The notes under the pieces were generated by a model that saw only the letters and a program-made list of their open reading frames with translations, was not told the DNA's origin and made no database searches. A program made the position numbers and the translations under genes. A stretch of DNA of 64,000 bases, from positions 1 through 64,000 of the forward strand of contig JAEZUR010000036.1 in NCBI GenBank assembly GCA_023420935.1, written 5' to 3'. Below are positions 61,370-64,000 of the stretch, piece after piece; the first letter of the stretch is position 1, and each line of letters begins with the position of its first letter. Origin of the DNA: Bacillota bacterium (GTDB lineage Bacteria > Bacillota > Clostridia > Lachnospirales > Lachnospiraceae).

Positions 61370-63388
61370 TTACTGCTGTCTAATCCAGACCTGCATTTCG
61401 CCTTCGCCTCGGTTGGCCCAAGTGTAGTATGGGATCATGGTTAGGGTGATATCTTCGTAAATCTCTTGATCGTCATCGATGTATAGCGCGTTGTTTGATT
61501 CTGTTATTTGGTTTCGTTTTCCTTGGCCTTTTATGATTGTTATCTCTTGGTCAAATTTGGCTTCTGTATACGCAACTAGTTTTGCTTCTTTTGGTAAGGT
61601 TACTAAATGTAGATTGTTTCCGTTGTCTGCTTCTTCTAGGCAGTATACGATTGGTCCTCGTGTTATGGATACTTTACCTATGTTTTCACGGACTTTTGGA
61701 TTTGATTTGATTTGTCTTATCTCCATTGGGAATTCTAGCGTAATGGTTTCTTGGCCATTCCATTCTTTTGTTATATAGTAGTAACCATCTTCCTGTTTTG
61801 TTTGTCCATCTGGTGCATTGATTGTATATTCTTTGGTCCAGTCTGGTATGCGAAGCGCTAAGGTTAAGGTTGTTGCTTCTGCTGCATTTACTTTGATGGT
61901 TACATTGCCATTCCATGGGAAAGAAGATTCAATTTCAAGTTCTACTTTCTTACCATTTACATCTTTTTGGAGATTACCTCCCATATATAGATGGACAAAT
62001 AAGGTATCTTCATTTTCAGTAAAACTGTATGAACCGATGGAACTGATTAGTCTTGCTAGATTTGGTGGGCAGCATGCGCAGCCAAACCATTTTTGTCTCA
62101 CTGGTTTTACATGTAATTTTCTTTCATCTTTATGGCAGGCTTCTGGTAATACTTCCAAGGGATTAACATAGAAGAAACTTTTCCCATCTAAGGCCATTCC
62201 ACTAAGAATTCCATTATATAATGCTCGTTCCATTACATTGGCGTATCTTGCATCTGCTTTCATTTCTAACATTCTTCTTGCAAAGAATACCAGTCCTATG
62301 GATGCACAAGTTTCTGCATAGGCAGTATCATTTGGTAAGTCATATGGAAAAGAAAATGCTTCTCCCATATGAGTTCCGCCTATTCCACCTGTTACATACA
62401 TTTTTTCGTTCACTATGTTATTCCATAAAGTTTCACATGCCTCATAAAGGCTATCATCCTCTGTGATTCGAGCCATATCAGCCATGCCTGAATATAGATA
62501 TACCGCTCTTACTGCATGACCAACCGCTTCCTTTTGTTCCCTTACTGGCACATGGGCTTGATTGTAATAATAACGTAAAGACTGAACTTCTCCTGGTTTT
62601 ACGGGATGCTCTTTATCAAAATAGTATGGTTGCTTTCCTCGTTCTTCAATGAAAAAACGACCAAGTTTTAAGTATTTCTCATTCTGAGTCACTTCATAAA
62701 GTCGTACCAAAGCCATTTCTGCAATCTCATGCCCTGGATAGCCTTTTAACTTCCCTTCCTCTCCGCCAAACAACGATTCTAAATAGTCTGCATAACGTTC
62801 CACTGCCTTTAATAAAGCGTCTTTTCCTGTTGCTTCATAATAAGCAACTGCTCCTTCTGCCAGATGTCCAAAGCAATATAATTCGTGGTTATAACATAAA
62901 TTGGTAAATATATCATCCATGTTATTTATGATATAATAGGTATCTAAGTAACCATTCGGTTGTTGTGCAGCACAAACGATTTCAATGGCTTCATCTGCAA
63001 TCTGTTCTAGCTGCTCATCTGGATGTTGGGTTAAAGAATAGCCAACTGCTTCAATCCATTTTGCAAAATCACTATCTTGAAATACATAGCCGTAGAAGCG
63101 TTCTTCCAACTTGTCACTGTTTTCAGGAAATATATCTATTAAATTAGTCGGGTACTTAACTTCTTTATAATCATCGCCTTGCTCTAATCTTTTCTTCGTT
63201 ATATTTCCTGCGACTTTAAAATTACGCATACAATAACTTGGAGTAGCTCCTTCGATTCTGTCATTTAATGCTTCCCATTGATATGGTATTACTTCTTTTC
63301 GAACAAGTTCTATTTCTTTCTTCCAGAAGGAATCCGTTACCTGAATTTTTCTTAACGAAATGGGTTTACTGAATTTCTCGTTCTGCAT
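61370..63388 (-). CDS. GH127 family beta-L-arabinofuranosidase
   Basis: 672 residues preceded by AAAGGAGA. The helical barrel domain contains the catalytic set known from HypBA1: Glu359 and Cys361 in NDTAYAETCAS and the Cys439/Cys440 pair in WFGCACCPPN, with the same spacing as Glu338, Cys340, Cys417 and Cys418. In that family one Cys is the nucleophile and zinc is bound by the others and Glu. There is no signal peptide, so it acts on imported oligosaccharides. It removes beta-L-arabinofuranose from plant glycans. Divergent from an AraC-type regulator. Confidence 0.9.
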   Translation of the reverse strand: MQNEKFSKPISLRKIQVTDSFWKKEIELVRKEVIPYQWEALNDRIEGATPSYCMRNFKVAGNITKKRLEQGDDYKEVKYPTNLIDIFPENSDKLEERFYGYVFQDSDFAKWIEAVGYSLTQHPDEQLEQIADEAIEIVCAAQQPNGYLDTYYIINNMDDIFTNLCYNHELYCFGHLAEGAVAYYEATGKDALLKAVERYADYLESLFGGEEGKLKGYPGHEIAEMALVRLYEVTQNEKYLKLGRFFIEERGKQPYYFDKEHPVKPGEVQSLRYYYNQAHVPVREQKEAVGHAVRAVYLYSGMADMARITEDDSLYEACETLWNNIVNEKMYVTGGIGGTHMGEAFSFPYDLPNDTAYAETCASIGLVFFARRMLEMKADARYANVMERALYNGILSGMALDGKSFFYVNPLEVLPEACHKDERKLHVKPVRQKWFGCACCPPNLARLISSIGSYSFTENEDTLFVHLYMGGNLQKDVNGKKVELEIESSFPWNGNVTIKVNAAEATTLTLALRIPDWTKEYTINAPDGQTKQEDGYYYITKEWNGQETITLEFPMEIRQIKSNPKVRENIGKVSITRGPIVYCLEEADNGNNLHLVTLPKEAKLVAYTEAKFDQEITIIKGQGKRNQITESNNALYIDDDQEIYEDITLTMIPYYTWANRGEGEMQVWIRQQ

Positions 63389-63577
63389 AAAAAATCTCCT
63401 TTCAAAATGTGTTATTTTATCTTTTTATAAAATTAATTCTATCTTGTAATAAGAATTAAAAAGAGATAAAATAGTAAATAACCTCTATAGAATTGCTTTT
63501 ATTTCTGTACTTTTATGGTAACAGTTATAATTGTTTCTGTAAATATTATTAGGTTGTAAAAGGTGTGAAAAAGTAAG

Positions 63578-64000
63578 ATGTTAAATTTAGACTTTCCAAT
63601 AGACTCTCCTATAACCTATCATTGGTGTGGTAAATTTAAATCTCCAACTCGTGAATGGCAACATATGACTAGACCTCTTCCCGACTACGAATTGTTCTTG
63701 GTTACAGATGGTATTCTCTATATTGCAGACGCACATCATAAATATACTGTTTCCAAGGGAGAATATCTATTTATGGCTCCGACTATGAAACAGTATGGCT
63801 TTGCCCCATCCGAATGTTCTTTTTATTGGTTCCATTTCAACGTGACCAATCGTAATGAGAACTCACAAAACCAAATTGTATTTCCGCAACAGAGTAAAAT
63901 CCCTAATATTGAGCGTATTATTATTCTAATTAATCAATTACAAGATGCAGATCGTCGGTATCACCACATCTATACGGCAGATATGCTTGCTACAGGTATC
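63578..64000 (+). CDS. AraC-family regulator, N-terminal part only
   Basis: 141 residues from ATG at 63578 to the window edge; an in-frame stop lies at 63566-63568. The visible part is a cupin-like sensing domain: YELFLVTDGILYIADAHHKY, VSKGEYLFMAP and CSFYWFHFNV. The HTH would lie beyond the window. The divergent GH127 gene suggests it controls arabinoside use. The 189-base gap (63389-63577) probably holds both promoters; no clear operator was found. Confidence 0.8.
   Translation, partial: MLNLDFPIDSPITYHWCGKFKSPTREWQHMTRPLPDYELFLVTDGILYIADAHHKYTVSKGEYLFMAPTMKQYGFAPSECSFYWFHFNVTNRNENSQNQIVFPQQSKIPNIERIIILINQLQDADRRYHHIYTADMLATGI

Overview
The window is low-GC DNA from a spore-forming, anaerobic member of the Firmicutes, most likely Lachnospiraceae (resembling Lachnoclostridium phytofermentans; the species is inference). 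Supporting evidence is the sporulation genes spoIIP, gpr and sigK, the Firmicute block rpsT-gpr-spoIIP-lepA-hemW-hrcA-grpE-dnaK-dnaJ-prmA-rsmE, the ireB-ruvX-DUF1292 block, AGGAGG ribosome sites throughout, and lineage families such as DUF5057, DUF5685 and DUF1540. Nearly all genes lie on the minus strand. No tRNA, rRNA, CRISPR array, prophage or transposase was seen.

Layout. 1-885: 5' part of a membrane GGDEF-EAL protein. 1021-4677: NfnAB-type bifurcating transhydrogenase and an iron alcohol dehydrogenase with a Rex-like palindrome in its promoter. 4678-6700: a large hairpin repeat, a small membrane protein, a CYTH protein and a GtrA protein. 6785-23861: a complete Gram-positive type IV pilus operon (pilB, pilT, pilC, pilA, pilD, a pilM-pilN fusion, pilO, four minor pilins, and a 1342-residue secreted DUF5057 protein). 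It starts from a strong promoter at 24262-24290, followed at once by a cyclic di-GMP-I riboswitch whose 3' strand overlaps an intrinsic terminator. PilB also has an N-terminal MshEN-like domain, so c-di-GMP may act on both synthesis and assembly of the pilus. 24344-29823: an LTA-synthase-like enzyme, DUF1540, a pro-sequence-less sigK, and the tRNA U34 pair trhP/trmR. 29925-35550: RNA and cell-envelope housekeeping (truncated MltG-like protein, YlbF, RNase J, Fur, DUF1292, RuvX, IreB, MtaB). 35701-40192: an HPr-like protein lacking the active histidine, ThiI with its cysteine desulfurase, RsmE and PrmA. 40202-51284: the CIRCE-controlled heat-shock operon, hemW, lepA, spoIIP, gpr and rpsT. 51849-54394: a polar amino-acid ABC transporter. 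54571-58713: CadD-like protein, a conserved but uncharacterised trio (membrane protein, J-domain protein, DUF5685), an MBL hydrolase and an iron-sulfur flavoprotein. 58913-60514: lactate permease. 61370-64000: a GH127 beta-L-arabinofuranosidase divergent from a truncated AraC-type regulator.

Intergenic DNA holds three repeat families that no gene explains. Family A is about 240-280 bp: giant hairpins at 4955-5196, 27556-27793 and 61064-61342 (a fourth, looser one at 60534-60699) that share internal blocks at fixed spacing but have unrelated, self-complementary outer arms. Family B lies at 51381-51740 (a 127-bp tandem duplication plus an inverted arm) and 60803-61010. Family C is a short conserved hairpin at 26487-26513 and 35962-35998. 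Together with the riboswitch-driven pilus operon, these are the most interesting signals in the window.
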